From the NCBI RefSeq assembly GCF_921293095.1, contig NC_060251.1, positions 93,048,566-93,112,565 of the forward strand: DNA of 64,000 nt, in the 5' to 3' direction. Under the pieces are notes generated by a model. The model was given only the letters and a program-made list of their open reading frames with translations. It did not search any database and was not told the DNA's origin. The translations under genes were made by a program, and so were the position numbers. Within the stretch, counting starts at the first letter, position 1. Every line of letters starts with the position of its first letter. Shown piece by piece: positions 1 to 10,519 of the stretch. Source of the DNA: Ischnura elegans (taxonomy: Eukaryota; Arthropoda; Insecta; Odonata; Coenagrionidae).

Positions 1-231
1 TTCCATTTATATTTAGGGCTTCAACAACACTCACTATCTTAACTTGGCAACTTTAGGCATGTGGGAATTAACCCACTCGTTCCCTCAGCACAGCTTTTTC
101 AACTACATACTTATGTGGCGAAAAGTAAAGATTACTTTCAAAATTCAATGAGTAAATTGTATGTAATTATCAAATTGTTTTAAATGTAACTATAACGATT
201 TAGAAGTAAGTAAAATTTAATAATTTCTGGT
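1..231. other. AT-rich sequence, nothing recognised
   Basis: No exon, RNA gene or repeat boundary was recognised. Further exons of the minus-strand gene 1 would be expected to lie here or outside the window. Confidence 0.3.
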
Positions 232-1271
232 CAGGGGTGCAGCTAGGACTTAAGGCTAGGGGGGGCTTTAGGCACAACTAACACTGGGGTGTCTGGGGGT
301 GTGGAATACCTGCCAGGATAAGGGGAGGTGCGGGGTAGTGATGAGCGATATATCGCTAACTGTGATTGAATCACCGTTACTGAAAAGTAGCAGTCACTGT
401 CGGTGATTCAATATTCAAAATCACTGTGATCGGTGATCCAATCACTGGATTCGGCGAAAATAGCTCTGGCTGCTAACAAGTGATATGCGATACATCGCTA
501 CCTGTGATTGAAGAGAAGTAGCCGATCACGGCCGGTGACTAAATCACCAAATACTCGAAATCACTGCGACTGTGAATACGGTGAAGTTAGCTTCGGCAGC
601 TACCATGATGCTACCAATAGTTATATAAGGATGTCTTATTCATCTTTTGGGATAAATAAGTCATTCTGTACGAAATATACAGCTAAAGGTTTGAATTATG
701 ATGGTTTGATTATAAAATATGTGTAAAAAATGCTGATGGGATTTTAATGATTGCCCCGAATCAATTCTTTCACACATCAAATTTGCTTAATTATCGTAAT
801 ATAAACTCGGAATCAGAACTATTCCTTCAAAAAAATATTTTGCCATTTTTACAATTTTCTATAAGTTTATTCGTTCCTTTTGAGGATAGCTCATTCCTTG
901 GAATTGGACAAAGTAGCAGGAATAGCAGCGCCACAAATCACCGATGACTTTTAAGAGTGATTCACCTTGGTGATCGCAATCACAGTTAATAATCACCGTT
1001 ACTGATGAGTAGCAGTCACAGGTAACGAAGTGATCGGAAAATCACAGTTCCGCTCATCACTAGTGCGGGGGCACTCCTTCAGAAAATTTTCGAGATAAAT
1101 GGTTCAAAATGGTGAGTTTTACGGCTTTCAGAGGGATATTTTATTAATATTTACACTATTCTGTAAGTAATATTAATCCAATTAAGTAAAATGGATTAAA
1201 CTTAAAAAAATTTCTGACCTCTGGGGGCAGGGGGGTTTATCCCCCAAAACCCCCCCCTTGCTGCGCCACTG
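232..1271 (+). mobile_element. non-autonomous hAT-type element (family A) with nested insertion
   Basis: The terminal inverted repeats read CAGGGGTGCAGCTAGGA on the left and GCTGCGCCACTG on the right. The element is flanked by a perfect 8-bp TSD, TTTCTGGT (224-231 and 1272-1279). CAG termini and an 8-bp TSD are typical of the hAT superfamily. Removing the nested insertion leaves about 305 bp, matching the other copies in this window at 3912, 52955 and 54456. There is no transposase, so it would depend on a source element elsewhere. Confidence 0.85.
336..1062 (+). mobile_element. hAT-type element (family B) nested in family A
   Basis: The termini are TAGTGATGAGCG and CGCTCATCACTA, flanked by a perfect 8-bp TSD GTGCGGGG (328-335 and 1063-1070). 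The 727-bp interior contains many short copies of a CACTG/GTGATTGAATCACC-like motif in both orientations, especially near the ends. Such subterminal repeats usually bind transposase. The small open frames inside have no recognisable hAT domain, so it is non-autonomous. Confidence 0.85.
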
Positions 1272-1444
1272 TTTCTGGTAACTCAGATACTTCCCTGTGA
1301 TTATAATCATTATGGATATGCATTTTTCCACTTACAATTAGTAAGGTTAGATATAATCAGTTTAATTTGTATTGCTGGTGTGGTCAGTTTGCAGGCAGTA
1401 TTGATTGAGGGGTATTTTCCACTTCACCAGTGCCAAATGCTCAC

Positions 1445-1575
1445 CTGGGGTGGCCATCTTCTTCTCGTCTGAGACGCCCTTTGCAGGAAGAGCTCCAGCC
1501 GTGCCACCCTGGTCACCGTGCGGCGAACGCCCTCGGGAAAGTCTGCTTCATGTCTCCGGATGCTGGGCATCAAAT
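1445..1575 (-). CDS. internal exon of gene 1 (downstream exon)
   Basis: This 131-nt exon follows a good pyrimidine-rich acceptor (CATTCTTTTTGCAG) and ends at CAG before the donor GTGAGC (1444-1439). Joined to the one-base overhang of the exon at 3858-3492, it reads 44 codons without a stop and ends in phase 0. The peptide starts DLMPSIRRHEADFPEG and continues into a basic, helical segment (VRRTVTRVARLELFLQRA). The exact phase match across a 1.9-kb intron is the main support that both exons belong to one gene. The gene must continue beyond the left edge of the window or into sequence I could not resolve at 1-231. Confidence 0.65.
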
Positions 1576-2079
1576 CTGCAAAAAGAATGTGAAGAGAGTG
1601 AAATGGAGTGTGAAATTTCTATTCTGGATGAACGCGTACTTCTAAAAAGGGTGTCAGAGACTGTAAGGGGACTCCGAGGAATGCATCATCTTCAGCAATA
1701 GATCTGTAGTAGTACCCTTATATATACCCCTATAGTATGTACCCTTTCTCCCTGAAATTATTTGTATGTAATTTGTAGTTAGATGTGGCTTTGGGATGTT
1801 GATGAACGACTGAGGACTGAAAGTGGTGATTTAAAATATTGTAGCAGCGACTCATTGAAAATTCTTGCATTTTAGTTGTTTTTTAAGAAGAAGAAAAAGT
1901 CAAAGAAATGTTTCTAAAATGTATACGGCCTAAAATGGATAGGTTTCCTAATTTTGAAACCCTAAGAATGTTAAACACGAGACTAATAAGACTTGCTTCC
2001 TGTCTTATGTAATCTGCTTGTTACCTACAAGAGACGATTTCTTGCTACAATGAAATGTTTATATACTTCGTTATTTCAG

Positions 2080-2189
2080 GAGCAGTGCAGGAGAGCATGT
2101 CAGCCCCTGAAAAAGATGTGGAGGTGGCTATCAGAAACTTGCTAAGGCATGCCAAGGAGCGGTTGCAGGGGAAGAAGAAAATTAAGTAA
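2080..2189 (+). CDS. candidate terminal exon of a plus-strand gene
   Basis: An acceptor-like TTATTTCAG ends at 2079. The frame then reads 35 codons, including SAPEKDVEVAIRNLLRHAKE, with a basic tail (GKKKIK) before TAA at 2187-2189. An AATAAA lies at 2235-2240, about 46 nt further on, as expected for a polyadenylation signal. The exon sits inside the intron of minus-strand gene 1. I found no convincing phase-compatible upstream exon, so it may be a chance frame or a gene fragment. Confidence 0.3.
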
Positions 2190-2336
2190 TACATATGTAG
2201 TTTCTTGTGTTTTATTATTTTACCAAAGAAGCCAAATAAATATTGTGCATCGAATTGATGCCTTATTTATTTAAATTCTTGTCTGGACCTATTATTTATT
2301 AGTATCGAACAAAATTCAGTCCTAACCTAAACGTGT

Positions 2337-2367
2337 CCTGAAGGTGTCCGGAGCGGACACTTTCAGG
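2337..2367. repeat. short hairpin plus GGACGTCC-rich stretch
   Basis: CCTGAAGGTGTCCG and CGGACACTTTCAGG form a 14-bp stem with one G:T pair around a 3-nt loop. The next 130 bp repeat CGGAC and GGACGTCC motifs. It may be the edge of an unrecognised element. Confidence 0.5.
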
Positions 2368-2628
2368 ATGTCCATAGGCAAACTTTTTTTACTGACATGC
2401 GGACTTGCAGCGGACATCCTTTGGCATGAATTTGGACGGCCTTCGGACGTCCTTGGCCACTTGGCGGACGGTCACCGGACGTCCTATAAGTATCTGTGTG
2501 CTGTGTGGGATCTAAAAGCCACTTGTCTCTAAGCAGACAAGTATTGCTGAGAGTGGCATTGCAAACCACTAAAGCGAAGGGGAAAGCAGTGCACCCTCCA
2601 AACAATGACCTTAATCTGCCCCTGAAGG

Positions 2629-2957
2629 CAGGCCCAGAACTAGGGCGGGGCAAAAGGGGCACATGCCTTGAGTGGCAGATTTCAGGGGGCGGCAAAAAAT
2701 TAAAAGTTTATTTAAAAAATTTGTTTAATTTTTCTAAATAAATTATTTAACAGACATTGGTAATTCATAAATTATTAAACAATAATATGAATTAAAATTT
2801 TTAATAGCAAACATTGGGTAATTTCAACTACCGCATCTAAAAAAAATGGCTTACGGATGTACTATTTTGTAGGGGTAGGGGGAGGGGGACAGTGGGAGCT
2901 AGTAGGGGTGGCAAACTGATCATGGCCCACCTGACAAAACTCCTACTTCCGGCCCTG
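2629..2957. mobile_element. hAT-like element with CAGGGCCGGAAGTAGG ends
   Basis: The left end reads CAGGCCCAGAACTAGGG and the right end CTACTTCCGGCCCTG, imperfect inverted repeats with the CAG start common to hAT elements. No clear TSD is visible. Its right 130 bp is paralogous to 3334-3485. It lies in the gene 1 intron. Confidence 0.5.
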
Positions 2958-3333
2958 TATCCTAAAAATTTGTCTACTGAGGGAAGATTTCTGAAAATTA
3001 TACTGCTATTAATAATCTGAGACCAGTCTCCAAAGAACAAAATTGTTTCAAATTCTGAGACTTTGTCTCCAATGAGAGCTGGGAACTGTGCGTGTCCACT
3101 GAAAACAATTGAAGTCTACGAGACTCATCGCACGTTTTCTCCAAGAGTGGTCTCACTCCATTTCCACTTGAAGGCTCTACTCTCGCCTCTCAATCTCGTG
3201 GCTTGCAGTCTCCAGTGTACACGTTCCTTAAACCACGTTTCCACAGTTATGTTGCCCTCTCGCAGTTGTGTGCTATTCAACTCTATGTTTTTGGTTATTC
3301 TTAGGTAATTAATAAGGTAATTTCTACTACTAC

Positions 3334-3485
3334 CCCATCTAAAAAGAATAGCTTGCGGATGCATTTTATTATAGAGGTAGGGGGAGGAAGACGAAGGGAG
3401 CGAGAAAGGATCAGGGGAAGGGGAGAGGCAAACTGATGGCATTATGACGCAAACCCCCCTGACAAAACTCCTAGTTCCGGCCCTG
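3334..3485. mobile_element. right-end fragment of the same hAT-like family
   Basis: Colinear with 2830-2957, including CCCATCTAAAAA, a G-rich purine stretch, ACAAAACTCCTA and the terminus TTCCGGCCCTG. The fragment ends at 3485, directly against the splice donor of gene 1 (3491-3486 on the minus strand). The left part is missing or unrecognised. Confidence 0.6.
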
Positions 3486-3491
3486 GCTCAC

Positions 3492-3858
3492 CGTGGTGGT
3501 AGACAGCGGCGACGACGGCCCCGAGGTCCCTTGGGTCCCCGGCGAGCCTCTCGGCCAGCGGCGGGCACTTGTTGAGAAACTCGAAGGCGAGGGCGCGGAA
3601 GTGCTGCCGCCTGCGGCAGTCGGCGCAGTCGCACGCGCCCAGGATGGCTCTCAGGAGGTCGCTGACGGGCGTCTGACACCAGCGGGACGGGCCGCTCCCA
3701 ACGGGCCTCCCCCCGCCAGAAGCGGCCTCCTCGAGCCGCTCCGAGCCCAGAAGGGCCCACAAGAGGACGCGCAGGTGCTCCTGCAACAGCGGCAGCTCTG
3801 CGTCTTCTTCCTCTTCGGTCTCTCGCCAGTCGGCCTCGCTGCCCACACCCTCAGGAGG
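3492..3858 (-). CDS. internal exon of unrecognised protein-coding gene (gene 1, upstream exon)
   Basis: This 367-nt exon is bounded on the minus strand by an acceptor (CAACAG, ending at 3859) and a donor GTGAGC (3491-3486). It encodes 122 codons plus one base, without stops. The sequence is strikingly GC-rich with GC-ending codons in an otherwise AT-rich window, which supports real coding. The peptide begins PPEGVGSEADW, has an acidic run (ETEEEED), then a leucine-rich helical stretch (LLQEHLRVLLWALLGSERL). A small Cys cluster (ACDCADCRRRQHF) follows, then FEFLNKCPPLAERL. The helical pattern could suit a HEAT/ARM-like protein, but I do not recognise the family. The single leftover base joins in phase to the exon at 1575-1445. 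No start codon is visible, so upstream exons lie elsewhere. Confidence 0.7.
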
Positions 3859-3911
3859 CTGTTGATCAATTGATCATTGGCATGAGAAAGGTGTGTTCAG
3901 AAAATAACGTG

Positions 3912-4215
3912 CAGCAGCGCAGCGAGGGGGGGGGGGTTTGGGGGATAAACCCCCCCCAGAGCTCAGAAATTTTTTAAAGTTTAATCCATTTTACTTAATC
4001 GGATTAATATTACTTACAGAATAGTGTAAATATTAATAAAATATCCCCCCGAAAGCCGTAAAACTCACCATTTTTCACCATTTATCTTTTTTTTTTCTGG
4101 CGGAGGACCCCCGCACCTCCCGCTTACCCTGGCGGGTATTCCACACCCACAGACACCCCAGTATTGGTTGTGCCTAAACCCCCCCCCCCAGCCTTAATTC
4201 CTAGCTGCGCCCCTG
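3912..4215 (-). mobile_element. hAT family A MITE
   Basis: A 304-bp copy in reverse orientation, with ends CAGCAGCGCAGC and GCTGCGCCCCTG. It is flanked by a perfect 8-bp TSD ATAACGTG (3904-3911 and 4216-4223). The interior matches the split copy at 232-1271, including the homopolymer C/G runs near the ends. Confidence 0.88.
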
Positions 4216-4223
4216 ATAACGTG

Positions 4224-5142
4224 AATAAATTTCTGGCGAGTTTGGAGAGTCCGGTTGTCGTTTTTTAAATTTTGTTGGGATAGGTACATGCCCCTGAAGC
4301 AGGATAAAAATTTCGGCCGTAATCATCGTTTACTTTAAAAAATTCGAATATCCAAGCGTGATGGAGTGAAATTTTTCCATATTGCTTGCAATATTCCGAT
4401 TTAACAGTGGAAAATTTAAAAAACGCTTGTTTCAATATTGTTTACTTTGTCTGATGCAGCCGCTAAGATTAGACGTGTTTTTATGAGCTCGGCGATTTTT
4501 GGCTTTTCGGAGTTTTGAGGATTGGAAGAAGCGATGGCGCAAATTATAAATCAATTGGGGACTATATTGAAGCGACAACATTAATGTAGACGAATAAGGT
4601 AATATTTTTTTCGATAAACTAAAGTTACCGTTATTTTTAAAACACCTCTTGGTAGTTCGGGAAGCACATGGAGCTAGTGAATTCTGCAATAATTTTTTAA
4701 GGATATATGCTATTAATAGTGGATCCAGTCGAGACATTAGGTACATATGAAAGAAGTTTAGAAATAGTACCTTTTTGAGTCTTCTTGCATCTATAAATTC
4801 TAGTCAAAAAGACCAAAAATAATACACATTTTTGGGAATACATTACAGATACCGTAACGCCCCACGGCTGTAGCAAGCAGGGGAGTCTAATGGTTAAAGT
4901 CCCCCCTCAAGTGCTTGGGACGGCAGATACTCCCTCCAGCAGAACTCCTTCCCCACCCCCCAAATGCAACTCTTCCTAACGTAAGTAAGCCTATCTGAAA
5001 AACTGTCCCTTTCAGCGTCTCGTCATCCTTTTCGTATTCATAAACACTTTATTGGGTATATCTACTCTTCCTGATATTCGCACCTTCAATACTCCTATAA
5101 CTAAATTTGTTTTTTTTTGCAATTTATTTTTTTTAAATTCGC
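4224..5142. other. gene-free AT-rich sequence
   Basis: No supported gene or element. The longest open frame (minus, 4746-4432) lacks splice signals, codon bias and recognisable domains. Confidence 0.4.
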
Positions 5143-5520
5143 AATAGGGAAGTGCACTAATTTTTTTTTATTGCTGAATTTGAAAGTTTAGCCTAAAAAA
5201 GAAACATTAGTATAGTCACTTTTATTTTCTGCATCTGGGGTATGCACTTTAAAACGTTTTGAAAGTCGGAAAATTTCATGTTGCGCTGAAACACAGTGCC
5301 TCCATCTTGATTGAGATGTGACGTCACAAGGCAGTAGTCACCAGTGGAGTATCGCTGTATTCCGTCGCCTTCTTTAGCGCGGCGAGAGTTTCCGGGAATC
5401 GGTGGAGTTTGCTTCCTAAAAATGTCGTCTAGTACCGAAAACATGAATTCAAAATAGAATTATAAATGATTTTTTGTTCCAAATTTCATCTCGACGTAGA
5501 AACAAAAGCCTGGAGAAGAT

Positions 5521-5623
5521 ATTCATTCCCGTGCCTTAAGCACAAGCTATACGGAATAAATGGTTCAAGGCTGCTCCTGACTCTTACCTATCGATGATAT
5601 TCTGTTTTGAAGATCATTTGAAG
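5521..5623 (+). pseudogene. THAP zinc-finger-like fragment
   Basis: The plus frame reads IRNKWFKAAPDSYLSMIFC, then FEDHLK before a GTATTG. This resembles the central THAP pattern of a KW...A segment followed by a C..H pair (usually CxxHF). A stop codon (TAA in GCCTTAAGC) interrupts the frame just before it. THAP domains bind DNA in P-element-type transposases and host proteins. The similarity is judged by eye over only about 25 residues. Confidence 0.35.
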
Positions 5624-6510
5624 GTATTGTAAGATCAAATTGATATTTATATTATAATAATTTACTTAATAGGTACCTCAGTCACATTAGAAAGTGTGTT
5701 GAGTCAAAATATAGCATCTTCCGCGTAGACCTACGTAATTTATAAACTGAAAGTAGTTTGGTTAAAGAATTATGGCGCGACTGTTTTTTTACACGACCGG
5801 GCAAAATGCGTACTTTGCCCATGATATGTGCATATATGATAACAAACGATTTTTGTTAAAGTTAATCTTTATTTGTTGAAATTAGTACATTTATAGGTGA
5901 TACAGATATAAAGGTACACAGCAGGTCGCGCGGCGTAATTTGTACTCCACTGGTGACGGGTTCATCTTGCTGATCTAAAAAATTAGCTACAATACCTCGA
6001 ACTTTGAAAACTCGCAATATAGGCAGTCAAAGTACATTTTAAGAATACACGAGACCATTATAGCCCAGAATGTACGTACAATGTCAAAGATTGACGTGTT
6101 TTATACGCCAGCGCGCCCGGTCCAGGGTTATCAACTTTTATTTCATCCTATTTGTTAGTTGAAATTATATTTCAGAATGGTTCTTTTAGCACTGCTACTG
6201 AGGTAAACTGGTAGGTACTGAGTACAAGGTACTGAGGTATGTACTGAGTAAGTAAACTCCCTTTGGAGTAATGTGAATTACAAGTGTTTTAATGTGGAAG
6301 TTGGTCAGTATAAGCAAAGAAAAAATTAACATTTTAGCGCACACCAACCCTTGTAGTCATCGTATCTCGGCGTTTGTAATGACACTGCTAAAATACCTAA
6401 ACGCCATAATGACGATAAAAAATTGTCTCATGTCAATGATTGCTGCAATTATAATTAATGATAAACTAGACGCAGTATGATCACAATGAAGGCAACAAAA
6501 AATAATGCCA

Positions 6511-6593
6511 TGACGTAGACTTGAACCACGATCCTTCGGTTAACATATTTCCTTTGACTAGTGCACTCTACCACTACCCCAACCGACCCATTG
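6511..6593 (-). repeat. tRNA-derived SINE head or tRNA pseudogene
   Basis: The minus strand reads GGTCGGTTGGGGTAGTGGTA, then GAGTG, like a box A, and GGTTCAAGTCT like a box B about 50 nt later. The cloverleaf is imperfect. It lies inside the THAP-fragment element. Confidence 0.5.
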
Positions 6594-7692
6594 GGAACAT
6601 GAGGATATTTTGAATTTATATATATATAACTTGTAAAAAGTAACGCATGAAAATTAATTAATTACAGCCTAACTGACGCCCTAATTGAAAAAGATGCAGC
6701 AAGGTACGCGGTCTCCCCTTGTTAGCCTTAACGTCTCGCATTTCTATGGAGCGTTGAACCTGTCCTCCTTATTCAAAAATTCAGTAACCATAAATACATC
6801 AAAGTTTGGTATACCATTTATAAATCGTTGGAATTTTCCTTCTCCCAACCAAGATTATCTTTTCTTGAACCCATCTTGGACAGCGAACCATTGCAACAAC
6901 CAGCCAGCTCGGAAATAAGGCTAACATCCCATGATTCTAGTTGCGAAGGGCGAACGTTCCGGCCGGCATGAATACATACGCAACGAATAAGTCTTGCAGC
7001 AAACGTCTGAAATAGGTTTATTAGTTTGACTCGGTTCTTACAAAAAAGTTTTGGCATGATAAACGGCATTGTGCCAAAATATACCCAGCGAAAAATAAAT
7101 GCCATCATGCATTTATTAAAGATTCAATGTGCTATTCGTACTACTCTTTCCAAACTTGAAGTTGACACGTAAATGAATATTAATATATTACGCAATGATG
7201 AAGTCGTTTACTCAAAAGAGAAGCAGCCACATATATAATCTGAAGATATTTTATGACAGCAAAAAACGGATACCCTCAAATTCTGTAATTTTTCTATGCA
7301 ATAATAGTGGTAGAACTAAACGGTGCAGAAGCTGCCTTCTGCTACTGCCTTGTGACGTCACGGCCAATATTCAACATGGACACCCGTTTTCGCGGCCTTT
7401 GAATTTTTCCATATTTCAGACGGTCATCTCGAATCAAGTATTCACTATTAGGATTTAAACTCTGGTTTTACGACATTATGTTATTCTGAACTCTAATTTA
7501 AAAAATGTGTTTGGTGCATTTGAAACACTAGTGCACTTCCCTATTCATAGGCAATGTTGCCTCATGGTAATAGATGTTGACAGCACTTACATCCGAGGTT
7601 CTGGTCTGTTGCAGGAAATCATGGGAATTCAGGATTATCATAAAAGAATGGTGCGGTTTTAGTAATTCATAGGAAGACATTAAGGATAGGGA

Positions 7693-7840
7693 TATGGCAG
7701 AGATTTTTCAGGGGCTGCCCGATCCCTTCTTGAGTGCCTTGGGGAGGGTGTCGAGTGCAACAGTCCGTTCGTCGGATGGGAAGTTAAACCGTGATTTCCT
7801 TGGCGCCTTTCGTTAGGAGTACGCCGGGTTTCTCTCTCGT
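7693..7840 (+). mobile_element. partial copy of the 305-bp SINE family
   Basis: Matches the body of the complete SINEs at 13364, 45198 and 46735: GGCAGAG..TTTTCAG, CTGCCCGATCCC, GTCGGATGGGA and TTGGCGCCTTTCGTTA. The tRNA-like head and 3' tail are missing. Confidence 0.75.
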
Positions 7841-8758
7841 TGAGCGACTAGAGTGCTCGTATTGAAATTTATTCATTATGTAAAAAAAACTGTTTGAGAC
7901 GACAAATTTGGACAGTTAAAAACTGTAAGTAATTCTTTTTTCATTTAAAAATTTCATTTCCATAACCACTCCATTCTTTTATGATAACCCTCAAATACTT
8001 GAGTCAGTTGTAGCTTTCACACAATGCGCTCAATATCGCCATTGATGTTTGCGTTGAGCCTCCTGAAACTTTTAGACCTCGCCATAGGTATCCCGTTGCC
8101 TAATATCACGGGAACAAGGGAATCGAGTCATAAAACTACTTGGCCAAATACTTGGGCAGGGAGAAAAATTGACCATTTTTACTAGTTGGTGAGCATGCTA
8201 GAGGAAAACGAATACGGCTGCGAGGGTAGCAAGAAGAGAATAGCGTAATCAAATGAGTCGTTCATGATTGGGAAAGTTTTTATTAGAGGATAGTTGAGGT
8301 AACTATTATTTAAACTTTGTGAACATTTCACTCTATATTTTATGATCGTTTAATTGGAATTAAATTTAATGGAAATAATTCTAATGTGATTAATAAATAA
8401 GAAAGTAATTATTAGTATGATTATTTATCTTTCTCCGTTGGATTTAACGTGTTATGCCTCAGCTATATTTTTGTTCAGAATTAGCCTGCATTTACTTTAG
8501 TGAACGCCTCGATAATATTCAATTATTTTTGGCCGTTCACTTGTGACTATATTACTTAAAATATTTTCTGGCTGGCCCGTATTTTATTTGAGCTTAATAT
8601 TTCCCCATTTTATGTCATTTAGTATTTTTTTTAGCTAACTGGCTCTTTTGTCGCAAAATTTAAGGGAATTCTCATTTTTCAAATATTATTTTGATGAAAC
8701 TTTCTTAAAAACCGGAAACAGAAATTTTCCTGCTTTGTAGGTGCCATTTCAAGCTTAC
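7841..8758. other. AT-rich sequence, probable intron
   Basis: No element or exon recognised. It lies downstream of the donor of the large exon at 8759, so at least the right part is intronic. Confidence 0.4.
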
Positions 8759-10312
8759 CTTGTTCTCCAACGGCGTGGATTGTCTCCTCCTGGCCTCATC
8801 GGGCGAAGGCCTCCTTCTCTTTGGATCTACCATCAGGTCCTCACGGCACCCATCTTGATCTAGCTTGTCTTCATACAGGGATGTTTGTGAATCCCGAATA
8901 GTGTGGTGCCATACCGGGCGTTGAAGTGAACTCGAGTGTGAATGAATTACTGATGCCTTGCCGCTATAAATTATCCCTGCCTTATGTGCCGCATTTCCTT
9001 CAACCATTTGCTGGCCTGATATTCGATGCTGGGCGTGCAAAGTTGGGCGATGGCTACCTGAAGGAGTTGCGTCCCTTTGCCACACAGTGCTTTCATTGGG
9101 GACCGTGCTGAATCCATGCCAATGGTACCTATTTTTTGTCATTTCTGTCGGGTTGAAGGAAGAATGTTGAGGCCTTCGGTTGTAGTTTGATGCGTAGTCA
9201 CCAGTGACCATATATTCTGGCAAATGAGTCCGCGAGTAGGAGATATTTTGGCCCTTTTTACTGCTGCCAATTACCGGTCGGCCATTATCCTGTAAATACA
9301 CCAATGGATTGGGCGTATTAGGTTTTATTTCACGTCTAGGAAAGGGGATTGCTGTTTCTCTGTGCTGCGGGGTATTTTCTTCGCGTCGGAGAGAGGGAAG
9401 TGTATCTTTGACGGTCTCGTGTTCCACCCAGCGATTTCGGTCGTTGGAATCTCTGACCACGTGTTCAGTGCGGCGTGAAGTGCACCCCGATGGACCAGCT
9501 GGCTCAGTTGTCCTGTGCGAGGGCTCATAAAATCTCACTGCTGTGAACTGGTCTCGCCCCGTCCTGCAGCAGTCGCCGAAGCACCCGTGGCCTAGGGTTT
9601 GGCCGCGTGGTTCCCCATAAACGCTTCGTTGCATCACGACATCCCCATGCGGAAGTCCCCCCTGGATTACAGCGACTCCCTCTCTGGAGAGATTCCTCGG
9701 CTCCACCGGGAAACGAACCATGGAGATCGGGATCAAAGCCCTCCTATCTTGAGCGGTCTTGGTCTCAAAACTATGTACCGTGCATACTCCAGGGATAGAG
9801 TCTTCCAGTGGTGAAACATTCAGTAGTCTGCCTCGGGGCTCATTCCTGGTGCTGCATTGATGAGAGTTACCAAACGTATTCCAGCTCGAATGGAGTCGTT
9901 CTCTCGGAGATTTTTCGATTACGCTTATGCGTAGATCTTCAGGAAAGCACTGACTGCAATTGCAGGCTGGTGAGTACGACGCCAGGGGTCTTTCTCGAAA
10001 TGTGTGCTGGTAGTGTGCTGGCGCAAGCTGTTTCATTCTCCCGTCACCTTCAGTCAGAAACGAACTCCCTCTCTGCTGTTGTGAGCCATGGGGTGCGTCT
10101 ATGATTCTGTGTCGGATTCCGCCGCGTGGACTGATGGAATGGTAGTCTTGGTATCGATTTGCCTCACCTCTTGTGCCAATGGGACATCCTTCTGCGTGAG
10201 CTCTCATCAGGTACCATTGGTTTGGTTGGGCGTTAGGACTGAGGTGACCATGAGGGTGGTAGGGGCTTGGAGGCGAAGTACTCGAGGGTTGCATCGTATC
10301 ACAGTTGAAATC
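8759..10312 (-). CDS. large internal exon of an unrecognised, probably disordered protein
   Basis: A strong acceptor (TCTTTTTGAACAG) precedes 10312 and a consensus donor (AACAAG then GTAAGC, 8758-8753) follows 8759. The 1,554-nt exon is 518 codons, open throughout, phase 0 at both ends. The peptide starts DFNCDTMQPSSTSPPSPY. It is rich in Ser, Pro, Arg, His, Gln and Asn, with short Cys pairs (ACNCSQCF, CFGDCC) and no membrane segment. A basic cluster, DPKRRRPSPDEARRR, near the end could be a nuclear localisation signal. This composition suits a nuclear regulatory protein, but that is inference. I recognise no domain. Flanking exons are not identified, and the open frame on both sides of the splice sites is treated as intron. 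Confidence 0.65.
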
Positions 10313-10519
10313 CTGTTCAAAAAGACGAAAGATGGAAATAATATTTAACCTCAGGTTTCCACGGCGGTTGTGCGATGACGTCGCAGGCATCAGAGTTTTG
10401 ACCACGTAAATGTTGATATGTCGCGACGGTTTCGCCAGCCCTTTAACTAACGTTTTCAGACGTGAATATATGGTGTAGAATAGTTGAGAAATATGGTTTT
10501 CTCGGATTCTCAACCAATT

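Larger units (their letters stand above)
5143..7545. mobile_element. 2.4-kb TIR element with THAP-like fragment
   Basis: A perfect 17-bp inverted repeat, AATAGGGAAGTGCACTA, lies at 5143-5159 and 7529-7545. A second perfect 20-bp inverted repeat, GTGACGTCACAAGGCAGTAG, lies at 5318-5337 with its complement at 7343-7362, nearly equidistant from the ends. Together they define degenerate arms of about 200 bp. If the element starts at GGGAAG, it is flanked by TA on both sides. The interior holds a THAP-like relic (5521-5623) and a tRNA-like insertion (6511-6593). The superfamily is not fixed. Confidence 0.6.

Noticed and set aside
6818..7108. 96-codon minus-strand open frame inside the THAP-fragment element
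   Set aside because: Protein-like in composition but no recognisable domain; not enough to call a transposase remnant.
9808..10104. Plus-strand open frames opposite the large exon
   Set aside because: Shadows of the minus-strand 518-codon exon.
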